The notes beneath the pieces were generated by a model. That model did not search any database, was not told where the DNA came from, and saw only the letters and a program-made list of their open reading frames with translations. Both the position numbers and the translations under genes were made by a program. Shown piece after piece: positions 51,725 to 63,761 of a DNA stretch of 64,000 nt (position 1 is the first letter of the stretch; each line of letters starts with the position of its first letter). This DNA is from Oryzias latipes (Eukaryota > Chordata > Actinopteri > Beloniformes > Adrianichthyidae), in assembly GCF_002234675.1 (NCBI RefSeq), contig NC_019866.2, forward strand, positions 18,397,311 to 18,461,310. Reading direction: 5' to 3'.

Positions 51725-54700
51725 TCATTTTTTTTCTTTCAACTTGTTTAGTTTTAATGTGTAATATTCCTCCTGTAATTGTAAAACTTTTAGCTGCTTC
51801 TTGAGTTTTTCTCTCCTCAGTTGATCCAGGTCCATTTGGTCCACACTGGCGTGAGTTGAGGCGTGTGGCGATGCGGGGTGGGTGCGGTGGGAGGCCCGGC
51901 TGCAGGAACAAATGAAGGTTTGTGAGTGGATGAGGTAACATTGTTGGTTTCAAAGCTGCTGTTTCTTACACGGAGCTCGGCATTCCATCCTGTAACTTGG
52001 CGGTACTGTGTTCACTAAGAGGTTCAACTGAAGAGTTATAAAGTATAAAAAAAAACATTAAAAATATGACTTTTTTTTTAACTTACATTAAAAAGATGAC
52101 TTTTTTTAAATTACAAAACTGTACTTACTGATCTGTTCTAGGTTTTCTTCGTTAAGTCGCTGTTTCCGTGGAACATTGGAGGTCGTATTGGTTTTTTCGT
52201 GCACTCTAAATCTTTCTAGATCCTTTTTGATTTCACCATTTATCTTTCCATTAGGACTCTTCTCCGTCTGCACCACGTTTTCTTCACCATGGCAAAGTGA
52301 AAAAGATAATAAGTTAAATCTAAATAAAGAAAAACCAACCTGCAGGAAGTCTGCTGTGCTAACCTTTAATGACAATGTGATTGGATAAGGTGGAACAGTC
52401 CATCCAGTCTTTGCTGTTGCTTTCATCTACAGTACTTTTGGCGTTTGTCTGCTTATCATGGATTTCACCACTCTGGGCGAGCTTCTCTTTGTTTTCTTGA
52501 ACAGCAACATGTTCTAAGCTCAGCGAAGGCATTGGAACCGTTGTGACGTTCACAGCATTTTCTTCAGAGCTGCTGTCATCCGTGACCTCCGATTCCTCAT
52601 CACTGTCTGCTTCCTCGTCTGACAGAACTGGTAAGAAATCGTACAAAACAACAATCACTGGAAGGTTCCCACAAACCAATTTCTACTATACTTGTTCACA
52701 CTGAGAAAATCCTGATGGAGTTAGTTTACAAACCTTGAGGCTCACAGACATCCCAACCGGCCTGAAGGACATAAGAAAAGGTGTCACATTTGGAGTTATG
52801 TTTACACAGTTTGGAGTACTTCAAAAATGAAAAGAACCCAGTTTTGACATGAATTTGTGATTTAAAATGGGGGGGGGGGGGGGGTGAGCGCTTTACAGTT
52901 ACAGTGACTCCACCTCTTTACGCTACATAGAAGAAAAGGAAAATGTAAACACAAGATATTACATAATGCAGTAAGACAAAACAAATTTAGATTTGTCACC
53001 TTAGCGTGTTTTTTGTAAAGATTTTATTGTTTATTATAAGAAAAGACACCCATATAATGTGATGACTGCGGTCACACAGGGTTAACATTATGGTATAGTG
53101 TACAGTTCCACTTGATTTTCTATGTACTTTTGGTTATTTGTGTACATTCCTTGTTTGTTGTCTTGAGTTTTCACGTGGAGCTGTACTTGCTTGAGGTGGC
53201 CTGAAGGTGGTGCCAAACTGAGAAGCTCTCAAAGAGGGCTTCTCTTTTAGAAGACTGTGGGGAATGGAATGGCTTTCTCTGTTCTGCTTTTGTTGATTGT
53301 TTTTTTGTCTCACCCCCCCCCCCCCCCCCCTTGTATCATTAGTAATTTAACCCATTCATTTATTAGTCCTTAGGTGTGTGGTAATGGTAGGTCAGTTATT
53401 TGAGTTCTTTCCTAAGTTACAAGTTATTTGGAGTTTGTTAAGTTGACCTCTTTAAACCATGTTTGTTCATTTGGATCTTGTGAACTTTAATTGACATTAA
53501 AAATGATTTAGTTTTGGACTAAATACCTATGCTCTTAGCCGTGATTGGCTCGTCCATCACAATATATATAGTTAAAAACGGGTTAATAAGCAGAAATACA
53601 AAACACTTCTTTTTTTTTTATTAAAACAAAAATATCTTTTCTTACTAAAGGAAGTCTTTCAATGGCCACCACTGGATAAGCCGAAATTTGTGGGAATTTT
53701 GCTGAAATGTTTGGATGCATTTCTGAAAAATGAAAAAAAGAGAAATATCTGTATTGATATAGGTTATATTCATAACTGTGATCTTCAAGATAACTCATGA
53801 AGTCAACCTTTTAAAGCCGGTTGGTCTTCAGCGTGTTCAACTGCAGCTGTTAAATCCTCATCATCTATTTTATTTCCTTCACTTTCTTTTACTTCAACGG
53901 TCTTCTCTCCTTCTCTTTCATCCTCCATCACGTCTTCGCCATCCGTTATCACAATAGGATCTAGCTCGCATCGGTTTTCTTCTGCATCGTCTTCCTCGGT
54001 TTCAGCTGAAGAGTGAGCTTCAGAGTCTCCTGTGCGGTCAAAACCAAAAAAGCAAAAGGTTAGGAGATGATTCCAATTCATTGAATACCTGAATCCAGCT
54101 TCAGAATTTGCAGGAGGTGCAGACAAACCTACAGACAGCGCCAAGACTTTATCCTGATGGGAGAGAGAAGCAGAATCAATTCAAGAAGAGAAAAAAACAG
54201 TTCTGCTGGATCTTGCTGGATTCTGCTGTTAAGTTACCTTTGCCAGTGGCGTTTTTTTAAACTTAAAACCTCTAGTAGATAGGTCCCCTCTCTGTAAGAA
54301 GTAACATTGAACATTTATTAACTGTACTGACATTTTCTTGAATAAAATTGAAAATATTTGAAGGTAAAATCGCCTTAAAGAAAAACTCCAGTGGCTTGTT
54401 GTTGTGGTAGATACTGGTTTTCCATTTTTTGGCAGAACCTCTTCCTCCACGTGTTTCAAAGTCAGCCGGAGAAATCCAGACGCCATTGTACCTGATGCAC
54501 AACTCACCTGCAACACATCCATAAGATGAAGACCGTAAAGACAAAAAAATTAAAAAGGTTTCCATTTCAGTAATAACATAAAGCCTTAGTCACAGCTGCC
54601 CTAAACGGGCTGTCTGCGGGGGGAAATGGGCAGATCTGTGCAGGGCGCATAGGTGGCCCTCATATCATTTTAAGACTGTAGGTCAACAGTGAAGTACTCA

Positions 54701-57700
54701 CAGGTACTTGTGTATCGCGTGTATTCACGGGTACTTGTATCACGTGTACTCATGGGTACTTGAGTATCACGTGTACTTGTGTATCACATGTACTCACAGG
54801 TACTTGTGTATCACGTGTATTTACAGGTACTTGTGTATCACGTGTACATCCCGAGCAGCCTTTGAGCACGGTCAGTAAGGAGCCAGTATGCCCGCACCTC
54901 ACTAACAGCTAAAGTGCAGTGTAAGGACACCGTATCACATGCGTGTGTCATAAGTGCATGCAATATCAATATAAAAATCTTCATATTCACTGATCCACAT
55001 AGTTTCTACTTGATTTCTATAGACTCCCAGAGCTGCTGTTTGGATGTGATCTGCCTCCCACTCTTATAGATTTTTTGCCTGAGGATGCTCCAAAGGCTCT
55101 CAATAGGGGAGGATGGGGGCCACACCATCAGTTTCTCTCTTTTTCTGCCCACAGCAGCCAATGATGCAGAGGTATTCATTGCATCATTCTTATGCATGAA
55201 GATGATTTAGTTACAGAAAGCATAGTTATTTTGGTACCACAGAAAGAAAGAGGTCTCTCAGAAACTCCACATACTCGTCAAAGGTCATTTTCACACCTTC
55301 AGTTACTCTAAAGGGGCCGACCAGCTCTCTCCCCATGATTCCTGCCCAAAACATAACTCCGCTACCTCCTTGCTGATTTTGCAGCCTCGGTTCAACGACA
55401 ATCCACCAACCACCCATACTCCATCCATCTGGACCAGCTGCTCTCTTAATCTGATGTACTTGTCTGGCAGAACCCTTCCTCATTCTGCCTTTATCTGCAC
55501 AAACCCGTGTGTGCTCCGAATCAGCTACAAATCTTTTAACACTACGATGCTCACACTTAGGTTTCTAATGAAATATCCAAGGTTTTCATACCTTTTCCAA
55601 GGCATTTACTATTTCCTGCTTTTCTGCAGCAGAGATCCTTTTTCTTTCACATATTGCTTGAAAATGTTTGTCGGCTTAATAATGTGGAACAACCATGTTA
55701 TGTTATTTTTTCCTTTACTTGAACTCACCTGACAAACTAATCATCACAGGTGTCTGAGATTGATGTCAGTGATCCAAAGAGCCCAGGGAAACAAAATCAT
55801 CATCGGGTTTAATAGAAAAACAAAGAATTTGATATTTTTGACACTTAAATGCTATTTGCATAATAATTTGGAGCACACTGTAAATGAATACAGTAGCACC
55901 AACGTCACAAATGTCAAACTCCAGGACTCGAGGGGCCAGTGTCTTCCAAATAAGCTGCCGTTGTAGCTTCTAATTGTCAAAACAAACACACCTGATCAGG
56001 CTAGTCAGCAGCAGGTAGGACTGGGTTTCACAAAATAGGTCATGTCTGTTTCAGGTCAATGGGTTTATTAGTTAGAATGAGTCCAACCCATTGCTGCACA
56101 CAACCTGCCACTGCACTGAAACTGTGTTCAGTAGGCATGAGGCCTCAGACAGGGCTGCCCTGCCTTGGTACTCAAAATTTACATTGGCTTGTTTTTTGAC
56201 TTTTTTGATTCATCTCACTGCAGATCAGGTGTTTCACTGATTGAATTCATTTACAACTTCAAAGCTAAGAGTTATCTAAAACCTTAAAAACATCTATGCT
56301 TATGGGTGGATACAGGATGTCTGTGGGGAATACATTGAGAAACCTCTACAGGGCAGGCAGGTGACCTGCACGGAATATCAAGGTCAAAGACCCCTCAGTG
56401 AGCGTGTAGAAACGTTCATGTACATGGTTTCTATAGACATACTAGGAGTAACAGGTCATAGCAGACATTTATATAGCATGCAATAGGTAAGGCAGAAGTA
56501 GGTGAGGTGCAGGCGTGTCGTACAAATTATTCATTTTTTCAACCCTCTCAAATTGTGTGGACTGCGCCAAGGGCCAGTCAAATGCTGTTCATATGATGAA
56601 TCACGCGTGTAGCTTCCTGACTTTTAGGAATTGCTGAGGACAAGAGAAATAACAAAGGGGGCCTAATCACTAGTCATACATTTCAGCAAGTATATATTTT
56701 TTAAAAAGAAATGATCTAGGCTAAAATGTAACACCAGTATTCACAATGCCTGTAGATCTAACATAATGAGTCAGTCCATTTGAAATGAATGATTTTTATA
56801 TATTAAAAAAACTTTCTTATGTGGGACAAGTTTCGTCCCGACTGTCAAAAATCAGTGAATTACAAAAGCCTCCAAACATGCTGGGCACTTTTCTGCTACG
56901 AAAAACTTTAAGATGATCTGCAAATCAAAGCTGAAAAGCCACAAAGTGTCATAAACATGATGTGTTTTGTTTTTGTGCCCGTATGTTCTTCCTACTGATT
57001 TATCCACAAAGATTACTGTGAAAAACATTGGATGTAGTTCTGACTTGACTGACAGATTGGTGAGATCATGACGATCACATGAACAAAACAGATCATGTTT
57101 ATGACACGTTGCGGCCTTTCAACTTTGATTTGCAAATCATCATATAGTTATCATGTACGGTAGTTTGATTAAAATGTCATGACATTTCCAAATCATTACA
57201 GAAGATTTCATTTTTCACAAACTTTTCAAGGACCTAGAAACTGCATTTTCAATTCCCTAAACTTTTCAAAGTTTTTCGTGACCGTGTGAACTCTGATCAT
57301 TTAAGAGTCGATTAAAACTCATGCATATATGACCCATATTTGCTCAAACTTGAGAAATAACTATGGGGTGGATTTTGCAGAAACGTGACTGAAATTTGCC
57401 AAAAGTGAGAGTTGTATGGTTGCCTTTTTTCTTAGTTTTGTGACTGTTTTCAGGTTGAAACCTTCATCTTTACTGCTTACCTCTCTGCAGCCTTGTTATG
57501 TGCAGAATGCCCGCTTTGGTTCCACAAGTCACACGCCACAGAACTGCATTTTTCAGACAGAGGTTAGAATCAAATGTTTAACTTTTTTGCCAACTTTGAG
57601 CAAATTCAAAAACCCCAATTTAGATTTAGTAAGCTCTTAAAAAATGTTGTCGGGTTTAGATACATTCATGTGTCTACTTACCTTTTTTTGGAGTCCTCTG

Positions 57701-57871
57701 CCTTTTCCCCTCTGCCTCCTCTTCATCGTCACTATTATCACCATTATGAGCATTTTCCTTATGCTTTTCTTCTTCGTAATTATAGTATATATTATATCTA
57801 GCTTGCTTTCTTTTCGGTCTGAGACCTCTGGGCCAACTTCTTTGCTGTTTCAGAGACCGTACCCCAACCAT
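51725..57871 (-). CDS. SAND-domain nuclear protein with C-terminal coiled coil
   Basis: Eleven coding exons join exactly to 459 aa: 57871-57682, 54507-54374, 54291-54238, 54153-54129, 54029-53808, 53722-53646, 52761-52734, 52627-52364, 52281-52129, 52027-51970, 51899-51725. A basic, Lys/Arg-rich start (RPKRKQARYNIYYNYEEEKH) is followed by a SAND domain at about 64-120: GELCIRYNGVWISPADFETR, GSAKKWKTSI (the KDWK-type DNA-binding motif as KKWK), and KPLEFFFKRGDL. Next come acidic stretches (AETEEDDAEENRCELD; SDEEADSDEESE) and a leucine-rich helix at about 423-459 (LDQLRREKLKKQLKVLQLQE, YYTLKL). SAND proteins (Sp100/Sp140, DEAF1, GMEB) bind DNA or chromatin in the nucleus. No orthologue could be named, and bromodomain, PHD and MYND are absent. 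The third exon starts after a GC donor. The acceptor for exon 52281 and the short 25- and 28-bp exons are the least certain, but all phases agree. Confidence 0.75.
52868..52884. repeat. Poly(G) tract
   Basis: G run in a SAND-gene intron. A matching poly(C) run is at about 53311-53330. Confidence 0.85.
52900..53580. other. SAND gene intron, repeat-like, unclassified
   Basis: Contains a GT/T-rich, promoter-like stretch (53090-53560) and poly(C). It may be a degraded LTR. No exon fits here. Confidence 0.35.
54699..54848. repeat. Minisatellite with E-box in each unit
   Basis: About five imperfect units of 25-32 bp (GGTACTTGTGTATCACGTGT). CACGTG is exact in four, with CGCGTG and CACATG variants in others. 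Confidence 0.8.
54990..55600 (-). pseudogene. Tc1/mariner transposase remnant
   Basis: The minus strand reads QIKRAAGPDGWSMGGWWIVV, GGSGVMFWAGIMGRELVGPF, VEFLRDLFL and then, in a shifted frame, NTSASLAAVGRKREKLMVWP and PSSPIESLWSILRQKIYKSG. These are the middle and C-terminal parts of a Tc1-like transposase, covering the second and third catalytic positions. Frameshifts, stops and a missing DN-type piece make it inactive. It lies in the intron between the first two coding exons of the SAND gene, in the same orientation. Confidence 0.75.
55760..57400. other. SAND gene intron, no exon recognised
   Basis: Repeat-like stretch at about 55905-56040 (GTCAAACTCCAGGACTCGAG) typical of a fish hAT MITE. 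The remainder is unassigned. Confidence 0.4.
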
Positions 57872-58033
57872 TTCCAAGACTTTTAAAACCTAAAATCAAA
57901 AGGTTTCTCAAAATTTCCAAAAAGAAAGGAAAAGGTCATAGAGTGTTGGTGTTTTGGAACTTTTGCCTGTCTGTTACACACACAAGGCACAGGGAAAGCG
58001 CCGGGTTTGGTCCTGTGAACAACAAATGTGAGC

Positions 58034-58073
58034 ATAAACATGTGGATGCAAATATAAACATGTGGATGCAAAT
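58034..58073. repeat. Two tandem 20-bp units, each with an octamer motif
   Basis: ATAAACATGTGGATGCAAAT is repeated exactly, giving two ATGCAAAT octamers (58046-58053, 58066-58073) and two CATGTG E-box-like sites. It lies in the first intron of the SAND gene. Confidence 0.75.
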
Positions 58074-58961
58074 GAGAAAAAAAAAGGTTAAAGTTCTTCA
58101 AAAGACTCTCTCTATGTGGTGCAAGCCTAAAGAGTTCTGACTAATCAGGGGTTTGAAGTTTACCATAGGTAGTTTTGGCATTGCATGGATGGCTTCTCAT
58201 TTTGAACCAGATCCAACTAATAATGTTGCTGCAGAGTATTGTAGCTGTGTTTGTTCAAGGTGCTTCTCTCTCTGAACAACACCCATACCATCACACTTCC
58301 TTCTCCATGTTTGACAGTTGATGTCACACACCATGACGCCATCCTCTGACGTTTTTAAAAGACTCATCCTGTCAACCAAAAGGCCTCTTTTCACAGTTAA
58401 AACTGACTGGTTACTACCACTATTAAATTGGAGCTTAAATCTGTTGTCCCATTAGCCATCTCATGGATACAGCATATTCATTTGCATAATTCCATTGAAA
58501 AATTAAACTTTCATATATTACATAACTTCTAGCTAGGACACACTGTTTGCTAAATCCACCACTGCTCCTAATTTTCCAAAAGACTCAATAAAAAGTGTCC
58601 ATGATGTGAAATATGATGGAGGAAGCAGGGAAGGAGGGGGAGCAGTGATGGAACATCGATGTTTATGAATGACGTGCTGAATGATCTGCGCACGCGGGAG
58701 ACAGGTTTGTATAAAAGCACGAGGACATTTTTGTCCGGCCGGATATGCAGGACATTGAAGCCGGCGTCTGATTTTCATTTGACTTCCGTTCCGTTGAGAC
58801 TAAAGTTAAGTTAAGTAACACCTTAACTGAGACCGACTTCATTTAAACATTATGAACAGGCTGGTTGGTTTTTCACAAGCATTTCTGTCAGTTTTAAAAG
58901 CTGCTTATATGCAGTTTTTATAACAGCTAGAAAATCCTAAAACCGAACGCAGGAGTCTTAC

Positions 58962-59040
58962 CTTAGCGGCTGATTATTTCCGGGGAAATGAAACCGAAAG
59001 TTACGACAACAGACAAGAAGCCCCAGTTCTATGGATATGC
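58962..59040 (-). other. Probable 5' non-coding exon of the SAND gene
   Basis: On the minus strand CAGCCGCTAAG|GTAAGACT gives a strong donor at 58962. The next acceptor (TTTGATTTTAG) is at 57890, opening the exon with the start codon. The exon itself lacks ATG. Its upstream limit is unknown. Confidence 0.45.
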
Positions 59041-59272
59041 AACCACTTTGCACACAAAACTTTCTAAGTTACAAAAGAAAACATCAAATATCTGCTTTCA
59101 AAAAAACGTTTTTTGCTTTCAATTTTTTTATGCTTTCATTTTTTTTTTTTTTGCTTTCAAAATGTTTATTTTTGCTATCAAATGTATTTTTGCATTTGCA
59201 AAACAAATGTGTTGTGTGTCATCTCGCTTTTTTCCTATCTTTGATTTTCCTGCCATGAGTTTAAGTTTAGCG

Positions 59273-59345
59273 CAGGGGTGTCAATCATTTGGCCCAGATG
59301 GTTTAATCCGGCCCACTCATGAAAAGTAAAAATTCTTAGGAAGTT
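59273..59345 (+). mobile_element. hAT terminal fragment
   Basis: CAGGGGTGTCAATCATTTGG and AATCCGGCCCACTCATGAA resemble the terminus of the hAT element at 15212-17933. The rest is gone. Confidence 0.5.
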
Positions 59346-59455
59346 TAAATCCATTTCTGTGGCGAGTTATTTTTTTTTAAATAGCCGAAATGTGCAGTTC
59401 CACCACTAGGGGGAGCACTGTGAAAATTAACAAAGTTAAAAATGCTTCTTCTGCT

Positions 59456-59701
59456 AAGTTAAAGTGAAACCAGTTGAAAGAGGGTGGTGCTATTAAGTGG
59501 AAATTGTTGCAGACTAACTTTCTGCTTGGTTCAAAAGAGCAGCCTGAATTCATTTTACAACAGTTTTATGTAGATTTAAAGGGCCATAGATGTTCCAGCT
59601 GCTGCATGAAGCAGGCAAAGGCTGCTATCTAGTGACTGAAGTATCCCATACTCTTTGTCCGGCACCTGAACAAATCTTTTGTCTTGAGGCACATTTTTAT
59701 G
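59456..59701. repeat. Dispersed direct repeat, copy 1
   Basis: About 245 bp matching 63762-64000 with roughly three differences. It begins AAGTTAAAGTGAAACCAGTT. The second copy lies just upstream of the GIMAP gene. Confidence 0.85.
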
Positions 59702-59804
59702 TTTGTTTATCTGCCTTTGCACTAAATGGTAGAGAAGGGATTTGGAAGGCACAACCAAATATTAAAATAGATTGATGGAGAAACAACAAACATGAAATGG
59801 CTGT

Positions 59805-59935
59805 GCATGATTGTGTGGCTTTGCAACAGACTGGCAACCCGTTCAGGGTGAACCCAGCTTTCATCCATCAGTAGATGGGTTGGCTCCAGCAACTCCAAAT
59901 CAAGGGTAAAAATAGCTGGTTCAGCTTCTGAGCCC
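59805..59935 (+). mobile_element. SINE-like 3' fragment
   Basis: GATTGTGTGGCTTTGCAACAGACTGG... matches the 3' part of the SINE-like unit at 25139-25425. Confidence 0.5.
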
Positions 59936-59939
59936 CGGT

Positions 59940-60760
59940 AGCAGATAGCACGTTAGATAAATACGGCATTTTGATTGGTTAAAATCTAGTCCAATCAGCA
60001 GGCTGTTTGATGGCAGCTTTGTCACGCTAAACTGAAACTTATGTCAGCAAAATCAAAGATAAGAAAAAACCAAGATGACACAGTGCACGCGAAAACATTT
60101 GTTTTGCAAACAAAACAATTTTTTTTGAAAGCGCAAAAAAATATATATTAAAGTAAAAATTTAATAGAAATATCACTCCATACAAATCTAGTTAGGATTG
60201 TCGCCAAAATGCTCGATCCACAGGACTCCTTGGCTTTATTGAGAAACAAACAAAGAACACAGGGGCAGGGCTCCTGATGTCACATGACAATAAACCCGCA
60301 ATATCAATAATAGACTGTAAAGAAATATAATAACAGTGACATATATGTCCATGGTATCAAATGATGCCACAGATGACCAAGCATATGAATGTGACTTGTT
60401 GCATACTGATGGAAAACTGTTATCTTACGAGTTTGTAAACAAATAGAACTAACAAATTTCAAGTCACTGTTATGAGGAAACATCAAGACTAGAGCAATTC
60501 CCACACCGCAAGTATGATGCAATGCAATGTAGAGCTAATAAGCATTTATGATTAAGGGTAATTATAATTAAACCATCTGAATTTGGACTAATGCATATGT
60601 TGGCCTATATTTATTTTACAATCAATTCATGACTAATTATCCCATGTTATAATACATACACACACACACCTACACACACATACATATATACAGATAGATA
60701 GACAGCTACAGCTGAATACCACCAATTTAGTTTTTTTTTTTAGTTTAGTTTAGTTTATTT
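59940..60760. other. Intergenic DNA, no gene recognised
   Basis: Contains short CA- and GATA-type runs at about 60656-60705. No domain recognised. Confidence 0.4.
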
Positions 60761-60839
60761 TTCCACAATGTGTCAAAAACAACAAATCCCCTCATAATAC
60801 AGAATATGGAAAAAATGGACATCCCCGAAGCAGCTGCTT

Positions 60840-61485
60840 ATTATTAGGGGTCCAGCAGAGGCAAGTCCTGAGAAGCCAGCTCAATGGAAAGAACAAGACC
60901 CGGACAATAAACAGCTATGCACTGCCAGTTATCAGATACCCTGCAGGAATAATAAGATGGCCAAAGGAAGAGATACAGACCATGGATGTTAAGACACGAA
61001 AGCTCCTCATCATGCATTGAGTGTTCCATCCCAAATCCAGCACACTGAGACTGTATGCTAGCCGCAAGGAAGGAGGCCGAGGACTAGTGAGCGTAGAAGC
61101 CACAATCCAGGATGAAACATCCAAGATGGATGAATAAATCAAGCTCAAGGCCCCAACTGACAGTGTGCTCAGTGACTGTCTCAGGCATTGGAGAGCAGAG
61201 GCTCAGATCTACCACACCAGACAAGACCCAAGGTGTAGGCTGTGTAAAGAGGCGCCTGAAACAATCCAGCACATAACTGCAGGGTGTAAGATGCTTGCAG
61301 GTAAAGCATACATGGAGCGCCACAATCAAGTAGCTGGAATAATATACAGGAACATGTGTGCAGAATATGGACTGGAAACCCCAAGGTCAAAATGGGAAAC
61401 ACCTCCAAAGGTGGTAGAGAAGGAGAGGGCAAAGATCCTGTGGGACTTTCACACCAGACTATGCGTTGGATTATATTTTGGTAAA
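60840..61485 (+). mobile_element. R4/Dong-like LINE fragment
   Basis: In plus frame the sequence reads EEIQTMDVKTRKLLIMH, stop, VFHPKSSTLRLYASRKEGGR, GLVSVEATIQDETSKMDE, stop, IKLKAPTDSVLSDCLRHW. It continues in the open frame at 61165-61560 with DPRCRLCKEAPETIQHITAG and a closing Cys: a C-X2-C-X8-H-X4-C zinc motif typical of R2/R4-type LINEs just before the restriction-like endonuclease. The endonuclease catalytic part is cut off after KILWDF. Dead fragment with two stops. Confidence 0.7.
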
Positions 61486-61589
61486 AAGAAAAAAATTGTG
61501 GAACGGTATTTAATACTTCTGAATTTCTGCCATGTGTTGAAATGGAAGTTTGGGATATGAAGGGTGTTGGTGTGAAACAATACACAGAC

Positions 61590-62380
61590 TAGTACTGTAC
61601 CCCACATTCCGCTTTTATTGATGTTAAAAAATCCACCAAATTCTTATTTGGCTTTATTTGAACTGTTACAAATATAATTTTTTTTTAAAGATTTTGACAT
61701 ACCATGTGTCAATGAAAAAAAAGTATGTGTCACATTTGAAACTAAATTAGTTTTGCACCTTTAGTTGTTTATATATTTTATGTTTGGAGCAGGGTTTGCG
61801 TCCATTTTTGTGATAAAAGGCTGATGGCTGTGCACTTGAATAATTGATTAAAAAACACAGGAGAAATAACCAATGCTTAGAAAATAAAGAAGAAATGGTT
61901 TTATTTCTGCAGAATATTGCGCTTAAGCTAGCTAGTGTTTCATATTGCTGTTTAGCTTAGCAGCCTTGCAGATTTATGTGATGGAACTTTTAAATACAGC
62001 AAATTTGTTCAATTGTTTAATGTTTGATTAATTAATTTCAAGTATGTGTATGTTTGACAAAAAATGTATGGTTAAAAAATTTGTATGTTTAACATAAAAA
62101 ATGAAGAATTTTTATATAAGATTTTGCATCACAATCTTCTTGTCTCATACATTACTAAGGAACTAAGAAAATAAATTTACAATGATTTATATCTTACTTA
62201 TGCTTTAAATAACGGTAAAATGGTCTTTTTGTTGCAAGGATAATGGATTTACAAGGAAAAAAGTCAAATTAATTTTCTCAACTGATATTTTGTAAATTAC
62301 AATTTTGTTGAAATTTGAAACACATACAAAAAAAAAGAAAAAATAAAACTTTGCCAAACTCTTTAGCCGTACATTTTAGT
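61590..62380. other. 3' flank of GIMAP, no gene recognised
   Basis: AT-rich, no repeat family identified. Probably includes the GIMAP 3' untranslated region. Confidence 0.4.
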
Positions 62381-62381
62381 T

Positions 62382-63690
62382 TCACTTGTTCTTTAAAAAG
62401 AATGGCTTTCCTACAGAAGAAATTAAATATGGCAACATGAAGAGCCCAATCCAGATGACGGCCCCTGTCAACAGGTATATTTTCAGACCACTGAAAGTCA
62501 AGCCTAGAAGCAGACTTATTAACGTTACCAACAAGAAGCAGTTTAGAACCTTCCTGTTTCTAATCTGATTCTCAGCTTTTTTTCTTGCACGCTCCTCCTC
62601 TTTCATCCACAGCACCTTCATCTTCATGTTTAGCTCCTCCCCCTCAAATTTGGTTTTGAGGTTCTCCTCCTTTTTGAGAATGCTGGCAGCTTCCTCAGCC
62701 AGGATGCTCTCCTGTCTTTCCCTGATTTTTCTCTCCTTCCTGGGATAAAGCTCTGTTTTGTAGTAGCCGCCTCCGTTTAGGGCTATCAGGGTCTGAATCT
62801 TCTTCATGAGTGGTGTCACCTGGGTCTGATCTTCTGGGGTTTTGTTGTTAAAGACATGAAAGCCTCCGCTGCACTTGCGTATGAAGTTGCAGAGGTTATC
62901 ATCGCTTTCGCTGATGACGTCATTGATCGTTTTTTTATCCAGGCGATCCCCATGAGTGAACAACACGATAGTGTAGTCCCATACTCTGGGGCCAAACATT
63001 GCTTCGATCAGAGTGTTGGTGTCATGGTCCTCCTGTGTCATTCTTCCCAGGGGGACCACTAACACAAATATGTGGGGGCCTGGTTCTTGGAGCTTTATCC
63101 GCATGAGAATCTCCCGCATGATTTCGTCTTTGTTTCCATCTTTCTCAAAAAGCCCTGGTGTGTCGATAATGGCGACCTGCCTGTCTTCAACCAGCCCAAC
63201 CTCCTTCTCACAGTGGGCTGTGACTCTCTTCAGCCTCATGTCAGATGTGAAAGCCGTCCTCTTAAGGATGGTGTTTCCACTCGAGCTCTTGCCTGCACCG
63301 CTCTTTCCAAGGAGCATGATCCTCAGGGGATCTGCGAACACACAAAATTGTCTAGGATATACAACGTCCACTGAGTTGTTTACAATAACTTATTGTGAGT
63401 TGTGTATTTCATGTTTTGAATGTTTTTTCAACAGTTTTATTTGTCTTGGTTGACCTTTGACTGGTCTTGACAATGTGTAAACCCAGACTATCATCTTGAG
63501 AGTGGTTATCCCCCATAATAAAAAGACAAAACCATGTTAGCTTTGGTTTCTTTTTAGCAAAAAAGCACATGAAGCAAAGAATATTTTATGTCACTGCTTC
63601 AATAGAAACTAAGAATCTCACAAATGTACCCCCTTAACACCTACCTTGATACGTATCTTGTTGTGGTACATCAGAAACGTCCCGCTTCAT
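62382..63690 (-). CDS. GIMAP-family (AIG1) GTPase
   Basis: Two coding exons, 63690-63645 and 63331-62382, join in frame (CAAG|GTAGGT donor; TTCGCAG acceptor) to 331 aa. The AIG1 domain begins at DPLRIMLLG: P-loop GKSGAGKS at 24-31, DTPG at 72-75, the GIMAP-specific RMTQEDHDT box at 112-120, and THGD at 141-144 in the G4 position. A charged coiled coil (KERKIRERQE... EEERARKKAENQ) follows at about 218-285. Two hydrophobic segments end the protein (FLLVTLISLLLGLTFSG; GAVIWIGLFMLPYLI), suggesting membrane anchoring. GIMAPs are GTPases of vertebrate immune cells and occur in fish in large tandem families. A longer open frame entering the intron upstream of exon 2 is not the natural start. The member number cannot be assigned. 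Confidence 0.9.
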
Positions 63691-63761
63691 TGTAGATACT
63701 ATATTGTCTGCAAAAAGCTCATCAGGTCTCTCTCAGTTGCTTTTCTTTAAAGGTTCAAAGT

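Noticed and set aside
54699..54848. CRISPR-like spaced repeat array
   Set aside because: Units are contiguous and imperfect without unique spacers, and the DNA is vertebrate. It is a minisatellite.
62856..63453. Plus-strand open frames of 68-146 aa
   Set aside because: Antisense shadows of the GIMAP GTPase exon.
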